DNA of 8,416 nucleotides from an uncultured Pseudobdellovibrionaceae bacterium (GTDB lineage: Bacteria > Bdellovibrionota > Bdellovibrionia > Bdellovibrionales > Bdellovibrionaceae), in the NCBI GenBank assembly GCA_937900305.1, contig CALCCV010000296.1, positions 1-8,416 on the forward strand, read 5' to 3'. The translations under genes and the position numbers were made by a program. This document shows positions 1-6,214 of the stretch, in pieces. The notes below the pieces were generated by a model. That model did no database searches. It was not told where the DNA came from and saw only the letters and a list, made by a program, of their open reading frames with translations. Position 1 is the stretch's first letter. Each line of letters begins with the position of its first letter.

Positions 1-94
1 CCATTGGAACATTCAGATCGAGACGCAGAAAAACATTCTTGCCGGCGAATTCAAAATCTTTCAGAGTCTTAATGCCACTCAAGCCTTTGGCCAT
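1..94 (-). CDS. pgk: Phosphoglycerate kinase, N-terminal fragment (runs off the window)
   Basis: Only the first 31 codons lie in the window. Phosphoglycerate kinase transfers phosphate between 1,3-bisphosphoglycerate and ADP in cytosolic glycolysis. The translated start (MAKGLSGIKTLKDF, then VFLRLDLNVPM at about residues 21-31) carries the family's N-terminal R-x-D-x-N-V-P block; Asp26 and Asn28 correspond to the conserved 3-phosphoglycerate-binding residues of the RVDFNVP motif. The ATG lies one base after the gap stop codon, with a purine-rich AAGGGA stretch inside the end of gap as a plausible ribosome binding site. The two genes are therefore very likely co-transcribed and translationally coupled. 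Identification rests on this short motif plus the gap neighbour; the catalytic remainder cannot be seen. Confidence 0.9.
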   Translation of the reverse strand, partial: MAKGLSGIKTLKDFEFAGKNVFLRLDLNVPM

Positions 95-95
95 C

Positions 96-1100
96 TTAAA
101 GTCCCTTCTCGGCCATGTAGCGAGCCATATCAATCATTCTGTGAGAAAAGCCCGTTTCATTGTCATACCAAGAAAAAACTTTCGCCATTCGCGGACCTGA
201 GATCATAGTGCAGGGCATATCGACAATCGATGAGTGGGTATTGCCGTTGAAATCCACGCTGACGAGCTCTTCATCCTCACAAGCCAAAACACCTTTGAGA
301 GATGTTTGCGAGGCCTTGCGAAGGGCTTCGTTGATGCTCTCTTTGCTCATGTCTTTCAACGTGCAAAATGAAAAATCCACCAGACTGACGTTCGGTGTGG
401 GCACACGAATCGAGTAGCCATCAATTTTGCCTTTTAAATCTGGCAAGACCAGGCCAACGGCCTTTGCGGCTCCCGTTGTCGTTGGAATCATCGACACCGC
501 GGCCGAACGAGCCCGCCGTAAATCTTTGTGAGGAGCATCGAGAATTTTTTGATCATTGGTGTAACTGTGGATGGTCGTCATCAGACCTTTTTCAATGCCA
601 AAATTTTCGTGCAAAACTTTGGCGACGGGAGCCAAGCAATTGGTGGTGCACGAGGCATTGGATAAAACAGTATGTTGAGCCGGGTTGTACTGCGTGTGAT
701 TCACACCGTAGACCACGGTCATATCTACGCCGTCAGCCGGAGCTGAAATCATCACGCGCTTAGCGCCACCTTGAAGATGCTTGAGATAATCTTCGCGACC
801 TTTGAGCGCGCCCGTGCACTCGAGAACCAAATCCACGCCCCAATCCTTCCAAGGAATTTCGGCGGGATTTTTGTGGGCCGTGTACTTGATGGTTTTGCCA
901 TCGACCATTAACGAAGCGCCTTCGGTGCGAACGTCTTTGCCATATCGACCATGAGTGCTGTCGTGTTTCAACAAGTGCGCGGAACCTTCGAGGCTGTCGA
1001 GGCTGTTAATGCCCACGATCTCCAGCTCCTCAAATCCCGCACGAAAAAGAACGCGACCGATGCGACCAAAACCGTTGATTCCCACTCTCAAACGAGCCAT
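96..1100 (-). CDS. gap: Glyceraldehyde-3-phosphate dehydrogenase
   Basis: A full-length 334-residue phosphorylating GAPDH, the usual family length, catalysing oxidation of glyceraldehyde 3-phosphate to 1,3-bisphosphoglycerate in the cytosol. The Rossmann dinucleotide-binding motif NGFGRIGR is at residues 9-16. The active-site block SNASCTTNCLAP is at 147-158 with nucleophile Cys151, and the general base His178 sits in TTIHSYT. The C-terminal WYDNETGFS block is at 311-319. The ATG is supported by an AAGGAG ribosome binding site 7 bases upstream. Its product feeds the next gene, pgk, one base downstream. One oddity: the Asp that normally follows Asn32 (NDL in E. coli GapA) and contacts the adenosine ribose of NAD is Ser33 here, while Pro190 of the second cofactor loop (DAPHKD) is kept. 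Cofactor choice is therefore uncertain; family assignment is secure. Confidence 0.97.
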   Translation of the reverse strand: MARLRVGINGFGRIGRVLFRAGFEELEIVGINSLDSLEGSAHLLKHDSTHGRYGKDVRTEGASLMVDGKTIKYTAHKNPAEIPWKDWGVDLVLECTGALKGREDYLKHLQGGAKRVMISAPADGVDMTVVYGVNHTQYNPAQHTVLSNASCTTNCLAPVAKVLHENFGIEKGLMTTIHSYTNDQKILDAPHKDLRRARSAAVSMIPTTTGAAKAVGLVLPDLKGKIDGYSIRVPTPNVSLVDFSFCTLKDMSKESINEALRKASQTSLKGVLACEDEELVSVDFNGNTHSSIVDMPCTMISGPRMAKVFSWYDNETGFSHRMIDMARYMAEKGL

Positions 1101-1107
1101 TCGAATT

Positions 1108-1113
1108 CTCCTT
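1108..1113 (-). promoter_or_regulatory. Ribosome binding site of gap
   Basis: On the minus strand this reads AAGGAG, a near-perfect anti-16S complement, with 7 bases to the gap ATG. It is the strongest Shine-Dalgarno sequence among the minus-strand genes, which fits high expression of a glycolytic enzyme. Confidence 0.85.
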
Positions 1114-1150
1114 GTTAAGACCTAGAAACGTCGTCCACAAGGAGGTGTTT

Positions 1151-1156
1151 TGTCAA
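1151..1156 (-). promoter_or_regulatory. Possible -35 element upstream of gap
   Basis: The 77-base spacer between tatD and gap contains a perfect TTGACA on the minus strand, 51 bases before the gap ATG. At 16-19 bases downstream I do not find a good TATAAT-like hexamer, so a sigma-70 promoter for gap-pgk is only a possibility. Its location, in the one sizeable spacer of the minus-strand cluster, is what makes it worth recording. Confidence 0.2.
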
Positions 1157-1177
1157 TGACTGACTCCACCTGCGCGA

Positions 1178-1966
1178 TCACAAGGGCCAATGGATTTTTG
1201 GAAAGAGCGCCAGGGTGTTCAAACGGAGCTGTCGCGCCAGATCCGCTTCGCTAACGCCTTTCAGTTCGGCAACGACTTTCGCAGTGTGAACGACATAGGC
1301 CGGGACATTTTCTTTACCTCGGTGAGGAATTGGCGCCAGATAGGGCGAATCCGTTTCCACGTGCAGGCGGTCCAGCGGGACTTGGCGAACCGTATCGCGC
1401 AGAGATTGCGCATTTTTGAAAGTGACAACTCCGCTGATTGAAATATTGAAACCCAAATCTAAGGCCTGTTCTGCCAGCCAAGTGGTGCCGGTAAAACAGT
1501 GAATGAGGCCACGCACCCGGCCCCGAAACTCCTTGAGGATCGCGACGGTGTCTTCTTCGGCATCGCGCGTGTGAATTTCTACGGGCAAATTGAGTTTTTC
1601 GGCCAACGCAAGTTGATCGGCAAAGGCCTTTTTTTGCAGAGCTACATCGGAGTGTTTGTAGTAGTAATCCAAACCCATTTCACCGAGAGCGACCACGCCC
1701 GGTTTGTGCCCATTCTGCAAAATGAAATCTGCCGAATCTTGCGACCAAACCGCGCCCTCGTGAGGATGAATGCCGATCGTGCAATAAACTTGGCCGGGAA
1801 ATTGTTCTGACAGTTGCACAACCACGGGCAAGTCGGCAGGTTCGGTCCCGATGGTGATCACGCGGTCGACCCCTAACAGTTTGGCCTGCGCCAAAATTTC
1901 ACCTGGGGCCGGTTTCAATTTGTCCAAGTGGCAGTGAGTGTCGATCCAGCGCAGTTCAGACGTCAC
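1178..1966 (-). CDS. tatD: TatD-family metal-dependent deoxyribonuclease
   Basis: A 262-residue protein of standard TatD/YcfH length, a cytosolic TIM-barrel hydrolase with a two-metal centre. Family members act as DNA exonucleases or phosphodiesterases. All expected metal ligands are visible: THCHLD with His11 and His13, GIHPH at 65-69, GEMGLDYY with Glu96, EIHTRD with His132, HCFTG with His156, and ETDSPYLAP with Asp206. The start is GTG, overlapping the holB stop by 4 bases (GTGA), so translation is probably coupled to holB. The order tmk-holB-tatD matches E. coli tmk-holB-ycfH. The precise cellular substrate cannot be told from sequence; ycfH/tatD-type is the right family level, and the symbol tatD does not imply a role in Tat secretion. 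Confidence 0.93.
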   Translation of the reverse strand: MTSELRWIDTHCHLDKLKPAPGEILAQAKLLGVDRVITIGTEPADLPVVVQLSEQFPGQVYCTIGIHPHEGAVWSQDSADFILQNGHKPGVVALGEMGLDYYYKHSDVALQKKAFADQLALAEKLNLPVEIHTRDAEEDTVAILKEFRGRVRGLIHCFTGTTWLAEQALDLGFNISISGVVTFKNAQSLRDTVRQVPLDRLHVETDSPYLAPIPHRGKENVPAYVVHTAKVVAELKGVSEADLARQLRLNTLALFPKIHWPL

Positions 1967-2883
1967 GAGTGCGTTCTCCCTCTGGGTGTTTTGGCCTTAT
2001 CGGGCGATTGCAGGGTGGCGATGAGCGCTTCGAAACCCAGCAGTGGATCCCGATGAAAACTTTGATCCAATTGCAGTCGCAAAACCCGCTGCAAAATCTG
2101 ATCTAAATTGTAGCGCAATCGCAGTCGATCGGGAAGGGTCTTGGCTTGTAGGTCTTGAAAAATCTCACCCGATTCGACCCCAGTCCGAATCACCTTCAAC
2201 AATTGAGGTAAAACTTGAAGGACCTGGTCTTTGCTCTTGGCCCGCTGGCGCCAAGCTTCCTCGGCGAGGGGATTTTTTGCGGTGACCAAAATTTCAAGAA
2301 GGGTTTTGGCGTCATCTCGCAACTCGGACTCTTCGGGTGAAAGTTCAGGTGTGGCGACGGATGTGCCCGCTGCAAATTGCAAACTCAGCGAGCGCGATTG
2401 AATTGTGGTGGGCACCGAAGCTCGAGCCGGACTGATCAAAACAAACACGGTCCCAGGGGGTGGCTCTTCAAAAATTTTCAGCAGGGCATTCCCGGCGGCG
2501 AGACTCATTTTTTCAGCGTGCCCAAAAATCACAAAACGGTGAGATGTTGTTTTTTGCAAGCTTAAAAATCTTTGAACGCCGTGAATCTCTTCGACCTTCA
2601 AAATTTGGCCAGGTTCCGAGTGAAAAAATAGCGCCTCGTGAGCCTTGGCCGCGATTCTCAAGCAAGAGCCGCAATAACCGCAGCTTTGACCTGGCGTTGT
2701 TTCACAGAGGTAGTTTTGCGCAAGCTTTAAGGCACTCTGTTCTTTTTCAACTTGATCGGGACCTAAAAACAGCAGACTCAGACTGTCGCGCAGGCGCAGT
2801 TCGGGCGAAGCCAATCTTTCGAGCCATTTGGCGGCACTGCTCTTTGGTTGGTGAAGGCGGTCGGATGAAATCTCTCCAGACAT
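1963..2883 (-). CDS. holB: DNA polymerase III delta' subunit (clamp loader)
   Basis: A 306-residue delta' subunit of the clamp-loader complex, which loads the sliding clamp for DNA polymerase III. The P-loop region (residues 41-50, GPDQVEKEQS) has lost the canonical glycines and keeps only Lys47, as expected for a delta' that does not hydrolyse ATP. Cys60, Cys68, Cys71 and Cys74 form the family's zinc-binding module (CGYCGSC). The block GNALLKIFEEPPPGTVFVLIS at 131-151 is the Walker-B/sensor region (usual form NALLKTLEEPP), and QSRS at 162-165 stands at the SRC motif. I chose the ATG at 2883 because it overlaps the tmk stop as TGATG and has AAGGA 7 bases upstream. The reading frame stays open 38 codons further up, but that part lies inside tmk and resembles nothing. 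It overlaps tatD by 4 bases. Confidence 0.93.
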   Translation of the reverse strand: MSGEISSDRLHQPKSSAAKWLERLASPELRLRDSLSLLFLGPDQVEKEQSALKLAQNYLCETTPGQSCGYCGSCLRIAAKAHEALFFHSEPGQILKVEEIHGVQRFLSLQKTTSHRFVIFGHAEKMSLAAGNALLKIFEEPPPGTVFVLISPARASVPTTIQSRSLSLQFAAGTSVATPELSPEESELRDDAKTLLEILVTAKNPLAEEAWRQRAKSKDQVLQVLPQLLKVIRTGVESGEIFQDLQAKTLPDRLRLRYNLDQILQRVLRLQLDQSFHRDPLLGFEALIATLQSPDKAKTPRGRTHS

Positions 2884-3563
2884 CAAGAGTCCTTTTTGGC
2901 GGGCGGCGCAGGGGTCAGCCAATTGCGTTTTGCAAACTCCGTTTTGAGGAGCGCGGTGAGTTCCTGCAAACTCTGCTCGCCATTGAGCACGAGCCAACCC
3001 GCCGCATTGGTTTTCGCTTGCCGCAAAAATCCTTGGCGCACGCGATTGTGAAACTCACTGCTCTCGGATTCGATGCGGTCTTTTTCGGTTTGCGAAGGGC
3101 TGGCCCCATCGGTCGAACGCTTCTGCATTCGCAATTGTGCCACCTCGAGGGGCACATCAATCAGAATTTGCAATTCGGGGATTAAATCTTCGGTGGCAAA
3201 TGCGTTTAGCCATTCGACGGATTCCCAGGAAAGGTCACGGCCCTGCCCTTGAAAGGCCAGAGAGCTGGCGGTGAATCGATCACACAAAACCCAAACGCCC
3301 TGAGCCAGAGCTGGCTTGATCACGCGGGCCACGTGTTGATGGCGGGCGGCTTGATAAAGTAGCAGTTCGGCGCGGGCCGAGGGAGCTTCACCCGTCGGTC
3401 GGCAGCGCAAAATCAATTCGCGAATCTCTTCACTCAAGGGTGTGCCGCCAGGTTCGCGAGTCATTTGCACGCGATGGCCTTGCGCGGTCAGCTCTTTTTC
3501 TAGACATTTCATGAGGCTGGATTTGCCAGACCCGTCAAGGCCCTCAAACACAATTAATGGCAT
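2883..3563 (-). CDS. tmk: Thymidylate kinase
   Basis: A 226-residue dTMP kinase, slightly longer than the usual 205-215, phosphorylating dTMP to dTDP for DNA synthesis in the cytosol. The P-loop FEGLDGSGKSS is at residues 6-16. The dTMP-binding TREPGG block is at 35-40. DRFTASSLAFQGQGR at 95-109 is the family's DR[YF]...AYQGxGR signature, and RMQKRS at 145-150 begins the basic LID. The P-loop lacks the Arg of type I enzymes, so this looks like a type II (E. coli-like) TMPK. The extra length is a C-terminal tail rich in Pro, Ala and Lys. The ATG has only a weak AAGAGA upstream. It is the first gene of the tmk-holB-tatD run, divergent from secG, with a TGATG junction to holB. Confidence 0.95.
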   Translation of the reverse strand: MPLIVFEGLDGSGKSSLMKCLEKELTAQGHRVQMTREPGGTPLSEEIRELILRCRPTGEAPSARAELLLYQAARHQHVARVIKPALAQGVWVLCDRFTASSLAFQGQGRDLSWESVEWLNAFATEDLIPELQILIDVPLEVAQLRMQKRSTDGASPSQTEKDRIESESSEFHNRVRQGFLRQAKTNAAGWLVLNGEQSLQELTALLKTEFAKRNWLTPAPPAKKDS

Positions 3564-3600
3564 TCTCTTGATATCTTACGGATGCTCGCTGCTGTCACTG

Positions 3601-3626
3601 CCCAGTCACCGTCCCTGGGATTTTTT
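3601..3626 (+). terminator. Weak terminator-like hairpin in the tmk-secG divergent region
   Basis: CCCAG (3601-3605) pairs with CTGGG (3615-3619) across a 9-base loop and is followed by A and six T. The stem is only five pairs, so it is a marginal intrinsic terminator. In plus orientation it would stop transcription reading antisense out of tmk before the secG promoter area. It may equally be chance. Confidence 0.2.
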
Positions 3627-3684
3627 GCGCTGCGCGCTTGCTCCCGTCGCGAAGATCGGTTAGCTCTATATCCCTTCTGGACAG

Positions 3685-3713
3685 TTGAGACCCTTATATT
3701 CAGACCGTAATTA
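3685..3713 (+). promoter_or_regulatory. Candidate secG promoter
   Basis: TTGAGA (five of six matches to TTGACA) is followed after 17 bases by TAATTA (poor match to TATAAT). An alternative -10, TATATT at 3695-3700 (five of six), has no -35 partner at the right distance. A promoter is expected here because secG and tmk diverge from this 172-base region, but the exact elements are uncertain. Confidence 0.25.
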
Positions 3714-3735
3714 GACCCGTTAAAGTGAGGCGAGC

Positions 3736-4197
3736 ATGTTGACAGCTTTGGTGATCATTCACATTTTGGTGGCCCTTCTTCTCATCGGCTTGGTGTTGAT
3801 CCAAGATTCCAAGGGTGGTGGAGCTCTGGGTATCGGTGGTGGTGGCGGTTCTAACAGCATCTTGGGGGCGACGGGTGCGCAGACTTTGGCTGCACGGATG
3901 ACTCGTGGATGTGCGGTGGTTTTTGCGCTCTCTTGCATTTGGCTTGCTCGCGAAGTGCATCAGAGCACTCGTTCGGTCATTGATTCTATGCCAGTGGCTC
4001 CCGCGGGACCGATCGTTCCGAGCGCCACTCAGCCGGCCACTCCAGGCACCAACGCCACTGCGACGGCGACAGATCCCCAAGCCAGTCCGCCTCCTGCGGG
4101 AACACCTGGAGTTGATGGTTCAGCACCTGCGGCGGGTTCTGCTGCGCCGACCGAAGCTAGTCCTAAGTCTGAAGACACTCCGAAATCCAATCAATAG
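3736..4197 (+). CDS. secG: Protein translocase subunit SecG with long Pro/Ala/Thr tail
   Basis: A 153-residue SecG, the small inner-membrane subunit of the SecYEG translocon that assists SecA-driven protein export. Two hydrophobic helices are visible at about residues 2-22 and 56-73. Between them is the family's cytoplasmic loop: LIQDSKGGG at 21-29, a glycine run, then LGATGAQTLAARMTR at 43-57, equivalent to the usual GS..N.L.R motif before helix 2. The ATG has GTGAGG just upstream. From about residue 85 the protein becomes a low-complexity tail of Pro, Ala, Thr, Ser and Gly with acidic and lysine residues at the very end, making it longer than the 110-residue E. coli protein. secG often follows gap-pgk-tpiA; here it sits near gap-pgk but on the opposite strand, separated by tmk-holB-tatD. 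Confidence 0.9.
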   Translation: MLTALVIIHILVALLLIGLVLIQDSKGGGALGIGGGGGSNSILGATGAQTLAARMTRGCAVVFALSCIWLAREVHQSTRSVIDSMPVAPAGPIVPSATQPATPGTNATATATDPQASPPPAGTPGVDGSAPAAGSAAPTEASPKSEDTPKSNQ

Positions 4198-4238
4198 TTT
4201 CTGCAGCCCCTTTACCTTTTTCGGTGTTTAGCGAGATA

Positions 4239-5036
4239 ATGGAAGCTATGGGGCATCGTCAAGTTACATGGGCTCTTCTTCTGGTCGCCGGAGTTTTACT
4301 CATCATCTCTGGTTTTTATTGGAAGTCCCAAACGCAAAAACAGCAGGCAAAAGGTTTGGCCATGGCCCAAGTGGTTTGGCTTGATGGAACTTTGCGATTG
4401 CAACGCTCCTGGAAATCTGACTGGGAAGTTGTCAGTGACGAGGCCGTTCAGAAAAAGAATCTCAGGCTGGGGCGGGCCGATCGGTTGGATGTTCAGGGCG
4501 GTGAAGGTTTGATCATTGAGTTTGCCAAGGGTGAACGGGTGCATCTTCAACGCGGGGCCTTAGTCACACTTGAGCTTTTGGACGGAACACCCCTTTTGAT
4601 TTTGCATCGTGGATTGGTCGAAGTGGATCGATTTGGCCAAAATCAAGTTTTTATCAGCCACTTAGGCAAGCGATACTCTCTGGCAGATTGGAACTCGCGG
4701 CTCTTGGAAGTGAACAAAGAGTCCTCGCCTGTGGCGGCTCACAAAGTCGAAAAAAATCTAACAAAAGATATGATCGATTCTTCGATTAAGGCCAATCGAA
4801 CTTACTTTATGAAGTGCTTTGCCCATCATCTACAAAAAAAACCAGAAGCCAAGGGTGGGCTGGTGTTGAATTTTACAATTCAAGCTTCGGGCAAAGTGAT
4901 TGGCCCTGAAATTGTCGATTCTGTTTTTATGGATCGGCAATTTCACGATTGCGTGATCGATGGCTTGACTCGCATTCCCTTCCCTAGTTTTGAGGGGGAC
5001 TCGGTGACGGCGATGATCCCGATGCAGTTTCAATAA
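4239..5036 (+). CDS. Membrane-anchored FecR-like protein with AgmX/PglI-type C-terminal domain
   Basis: About 265 residues from the ATG at 4239 (a GTG at 4224 and an ATG at 4248 are alternatives; none has a strong ribosome binding site). One hydrophobic helix at about residues 9-28 has a basic exit side, so the rest is probably periplasmic. Residues about 44-150 look FecR-like: strand-rich, with VVWLDGTLRLQR, LRLGRADRLDV and an IIEFAKGERVHLQRGALVTL core. Residues about 173-265 match the AgmX/PglI C-terminal (TonB-C-like) pattern: a helix with a conserved Cys193 (YFMKCF), a strand pair LVLNFTIQASGKV, then DC at 237-238 and IPFPSFEG. The two cysteines may pair. These domains are known from gliding-motility and envelope proteins of Myxococcota and relatives; the partner here is unknown. 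It lies 41 bases after secG, so co-transcription is likely. Confidence 0.72.
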   Translation: MEAMGHRQVTWALLLVAGVLLIISGFYWKSQTQKQQAKGLAMAQVVWLDGTLRLQRSWKSDWEVVSDEAVQKKNLRLGRADRLDVQGGEGLIIEFAKGERVHLQRGALVTLELLDGTPLLILHRGLVEVDRFGQNQVFISHLGKRYSLADWNSRLLEVNKESSPVAAHKVEKNLTKDMIDSSIKANRTYFMKCFAHHLQKKPEAKGGLVLNFTIQASGKVIGPEIVDSVFMDRQFHDCVIDGLTRIPFPSFEGDSVTAMIPMQFQ

Positions 5037-5068
5037 ATCATTCATTAAAAGCAGACATTAAGCATACA

Positions 5069-6160
5069 TTAACGGTAATCATTGAGATAATCGATGCGCT
5101 CTGGCACCCAGGGCTCAAACAGGCCCTCAAGTTCATAGACGGCATTATCAACCACTTTTTGCTCTTTCAGAGGTTGCATAGACAGCAGGAAGTGTTCGTC
5201 CATCATTCCTTGAGCCATGAACTGAGATCGCAAATTCAAAAATGCACGTTCGCCCAAAACGCGACGACGAATCAGGTCATCCATCCCTTTCAGAAGCTCT
5301 TCGGGCGTGTAGTTGTAGTTGTAAATCATGTCTTGGGCGATGGTCGAAACCGCGGGAAGCTTGAGTCTTCCGTCCTGATACAGATCCAGCGCGATTTGAA
5401 ACGTGTTGTAAGTCGGGAGAGTCCTTCGACCAAACCGCAAATAATATTCCGGATCTGTGTCAGTCGCTAAATTGATATAGATTTTTTCGATGGGATCTTG
5501 TTCCACAATCTGACTTTGCAGCATCAATATGGTGTCGACCTGATCACCTGTGACGTTGAATTTAGTCAACACCTGGCGAATTTCGCTGGTGCTCAGGCGA
5601 CGGGCACAAATGTCAGAATACAAGTTATAAATGATGGCATCGCTTTCGCTATCGTCACCAAAACAGATCTGGCGCACGTCAGGACTTAAGCGGGTTCGCA
5701 ACTGCAATAGAGACTGAAGTTTGTAGCCCACTTGTTTGCGAAGTCGCCAAAATCGACCGGGCCTCAGATTTTTTAGATTGTCCTTGTAAAAACAGCCCAG
5801 CGGAAAAATCTCGTCGAATTTAAATTTCTCGGCAATCCGTTCTTCCATTTGGGGAGGGGAGGCGGTGATGAAGTAACATGGGAAAAACATCTGGTTGGCG
5901 GCTTGAATTTTGCGCTCTTCGGCCAGGCTTTGCAAAAGAGTGTTGGTGGCCGGAATGTTTTTTTTAGTGAATGCTTTTTCTAAAACAGTTTGCAGCAGAC
6001 CACTCAGCGAATTGATAGCTGTGTCGAGATAGGTTTGATCCAAATCCCAGATAAAAACAGTTTCGACATTTTTTTCGAGATCCAAGGATGCATATCGAAA
6101 AAACACAACGTCGCCGGTGATTTCAGAGCGTGAGGTCCAATCTGCCATAGCGGCCATCAT
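5069..6160 (-). CDS. HAD-superfamily phosphatase-like protein (DUF2183/App1-like) with unknown C-terminal half
   Basis: About 363 residues from the ATG at 6160; ATGs at 6157 and 6148 are near-equal choices. GAGGA abuts the first, lies 3 bases before the second and 12 before the third, so the start is uncertain within four codons. HAD motif I is WDLDQT (nucleophile Asp39 and acid Asp41). Motif II is the Ser of FITASPPQ (about 101). Lys147 in GYKLQSLL fits motif III, and FGDDSESDAIIY (about 167-178) gives the motif IV acids. The SSP-like step, the KL-helix and the GD.....D.IY order resemble DUF2183/App1 phosphatidate phosphatase domains. No signal peptide is seen, so it is probably cytosolic. 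Residues from about 195 on form a mostly helical region rich in Tyr, Leu and Asp that I do not recognise. It converges on the FecR-like gene and diverges from the 6215 gene. The substrate cannot be stated. Confidence 0.7.
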   Translation of the reverse strand: MMAAMADWTSRSEITGDVVFFRYASLDLEKNVETVFIWDLDQTYLDTAINSLSGLLQTVLEKAFTKKNIPATNTLLQSLAEERKIQAANQMFFPCYFITASPPQMEERIAEKFKFDEIFPLGCFYKDNLKNLRPGRFWRLRKQVGYKLQSLLQLRTRLSPDVRQICFGDDSESDAIIYNLYSDICARRLSTSEIRQVLTKFNVTGDQVDTILMLQSQIVEQDPIEKIYINLATDTDPEYYLRFGRRTLPTYNTFQIALDLYQDGRLKLPAVSTIAQDMIYNYNYTPEELLKGMDDLIRRRVLGERAFLNLRSQFMAQGMMDEHFLLSMQPLKEQKVVDNAVYELEGLFEPWVPERIDYLNDYR

Positions 6161-6214
6161 TCCTCGTTTTAGCTCACATTGCCATCTCTTTCGGATCATG
6201 TTACTGGCCAGCTC

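Noticed and set aside
395..763. 122-residue plus-strand open frame
   Set aside because: Antisense to gap, including its catalytic region; no independent support.
1152..1160. GTCAATGAC palindrome upstream of gap
   Set aside because: Nine bases with a single-base centre is too short to call an operator, and no second copy is seen near other genes.
2884..2997. Upstream extension of holB by 38 codons
   Set aside because: It lies wholly inside tmk in another frame; the ATG at 2883 has a ribosome binding site and a TGATG junction.
2460..3185. 241-residue plus-strand open frame
   Set aside because: It lies antisense to holB and tmk, both well supported by motifs, and its translation shows no family pattern.
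3582..3710. 42-codon plus-strand small open frame before secG
   Set aside because: No ribosome binding site, no recognisable sequence, and it overlaps the likely secG promoter region.
3700..4080. 126-residue minus-strand open frame
   Set aside because: Antisense to secG; low-complexity His/Thr/Arg content mirrors the Pro/Ala/Thr tail codons.
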